Assembly (NCBI GenBank): GCA_937951695.1
Contig: CALFBL010000294.1
Coordinates: 1 to 7,164 of the forward strand
Origin: an uncultured Granulosicoccaceae bacterium
GTDB taxonomy: Bacteria > Pseudomonadota > Gammaproteobacteria > Granulosicoccales > Granulosicoccaceae
Length of the DNA stretch: 7,164 nt
Reading direction: 5' to 3'
Part shown: one piece after another, positions 6,132 to 7,164 of the stretch
Numbering within the stretch: the stretch's first letter is position 1
How the letters are laid out: each line of letters begins with the position of its first letter
Notes under the pieces: generated by a model
The model's input: only the letters and a program-made list of their open reading frames with translations
The model's database searches: none
Told to the model about the DNA's origin: nothing
Made by a program: the position numbers and the translations under genes

Positions 6132-7164
6132 ATGGCTTCAAGCACCCAAACCCCAATGATGCGCCAGTACCTTGGCATCAAGTCTAATCATCCGGACCAT
6201 CTGTTGTTTTATCGGATGGGAGATTTCTATGAACTGTTCTTTGATGACGCCAAACAGGCAGCAAATCTTCTCGATATTACGCTGACCGCTCGCGGCAAAA
6301 ACGACGGTGAAGCCATTCCCATGGCCGGGGTCCCCTTTCATTCAGTGGACAACTACTTGGCGCGACTAGTAAGACAAGGGGTGTCGGTTGCCATCTGTGA
6401 ACAGACCGGAGACGTTACCGGGAAGGGGCCTGTCAAACGGGAAGTGGTGCGCATCGTCACCCCCGGGACCCTAACCGAAGAGCATTTGCTCGAGGCCGAC
6501 CAGACCGCTTGGTTGGCGGCAGTCGCGGAAGGCAATCAAACCGAAGACAAAGCCATTGTCGGATATGGTCTGGCGGCACTGGATGTCGCCACCGGCCGGT
6601 TTCAGGTTCAACAGCTGGGCAACTTTAATGAGCTGGCCGCCGAACTGGCTCGCCTGGCTCCGCGGGAAATACTTGTCACCGAGGACAGCAGTCTGCACAG
6701 GCGTTTCACCGATACTGCGATAACCGAGCGCGCGCCTTGGCTATTCGATACCGAGCGCGGAACACAAGTACTGAACGAACATTTCAACACGCAGCATCTT
6801 GACGGTTTTGGCTGCTCGAACTTACCACTGGCCATCGCCGCCGCCGCAGTCGCACTCGGTTACGCCAGGGAGACGCACGTCAGTGATTTGCGTCAAGTTA
6901 CTTCTTTGTCCGTAGTTCATGCCAGCGATACCGTGATTCTTGATCCCGGCACCCGGCGTCATCTAGAACTGACCACCAGTCAATCCGGGTTGAATCAACA
7001 CACCTTGTTTGGCGTGATGAATCAGACCCGCACCGCGATGGGAGCCAGGCGTCTTAAAGACTGGTTGCAGCAACCGTCCCGCAACCACGGTTTGATACGC
7101 GAACGACAGGCTCGAGTACAAGCCTTTCTCGAACAACAACACTGGCAATCTGCACAACGTGCAC
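6132..7164 (+). CDS. mutS: DNA mismatch repair protein MutS, N-terminal 344 codons (partial at right edge)
   Basis: MutS binds mismatches and small loops and, with ATP, recruits MutL to start strand-directed repair. The start TPMMRQYLGIKSNHPDHLLF (residues 7-26) and RMGDFYELFFDDA (28-40) hold the mismatch-reading Phe-X-Glu motif at F32-Y33-E34. Further landmarks are IPMAGVPFHSVDNYLARLV, ICEQTGD and VVRIVTPGT, closing the mismatch-recognition domain at about residue 115. The connector domain follows, and the core (lever) domain begins near 260, with LDPGTRRHLELT and an MGARRLKDWLQQP segment. The clamp, ATPase and dimerisation parts lie beyond the edge. ATG at 6132 fits family length; no Shine-Dalgarno precedes it (GATTGGTTACACTTTCTGTC), so initiation may be weak or leaderless. 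An in-frame TTG at 6114 is a less likely alternative. It is divergent from pncC with 31 bp between annotated starts. Confidence 0.96.
   Translation, partial: MASSTQTPMMRQYLGIKSNHPDHLLFYRMGDFYELFFDDAKQAANLLDITLTARGKNDGEAIPMAGVPFHSVDNYLARLVRQGVSVAICEQTGDVTGKGPVKREVVRIVTPGTLTEEHLLEADQTAWLAAVAEGNQTEDKAIVGYGLAALDVATGRFQVQQLGNFNELAAELARLAPREILVTEDSSLHRRFTDTAITERAPWLFDTERGTQVLNEHFNTQHLDGFGCSNLPLAIAAAAVALGYARETHVSDLRQVTSLSVVHASDTVILDPGTRRHLELTTSQSGLNQHTLFGVMNQTRTAMGARRLKDWLQQPSRNHGLIRERQARVQAFLEQQHWQSAQRA

Noticed and set aside
6138..7157. Several 60-75-codon minus-strand frames opposite mutS
   Set aside because: They lie antisense to a clearly recognisable MutS coding sequence and lack ribosome sites and recognisable motifs.

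Overview
The window carries a conserved chromosomal block of housekeeping genes. The gene order mutS / pncC / recA-recX-alaS-lysC, with mutS divergent from the rest, and the close resemblance of the RecA, AlaRS and MutS sequences to Escherichia coli and Pseudomonas proteins point to a gammaproteobacterium of moderately high GC. This is judged from memory of the families; no search was run. I see no insertion sequence, prophage, CRISPR array, tRNA or rRNA. I did not find a convincing undescribed system.

Layout. On the minus strand, reading from right to left: pncC (5486-6100, a CinA C-terminal-type nicotinamide-nucleotide amidase), a small unrecognised exported coiled-coil protein (5127-5471), recA (3842-4969), recX (3327-3821), alaS (665-3295) and the first 221 codons of the aspartokinase gene lysC (1-665, running off the left edge). 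On the plus strand, mutS begins at 6132 and runs off the right edge after 344 codons. Only 31 bp separate the annotated pncC start from the mutS start.

How the genes relate. A LexA (SOS) operator at 5080-5099 overlaps the -35 element of a promoter reading into recA, so recA and probably recX are DNA-damage induced. RecX limits RecA filament growth. alaS follows recX after 31 bp, and the alaS stop and lysC start share one base, so recA-recX-alaS-lysC looks like one transcription unit, perhaps with internal promoters. pncC (pyridine-nucleotide salvage) and the small exported protein form a separate two-gene group upstream of the SOS promoter. mutS adds mismatch repair to the neighbourhood.

Points worth a second look are the TTG start of recA, a lysine-rich extension after the acidic part of the RecA tail, a (CG)9 dinucleotide run inside alaS, the small two-cysteine exported coiled-coil protein, the tight mutS/pncC divergence with poor ribosome-binding sites, and an unusual aspartokinase sequence right at the left edge.
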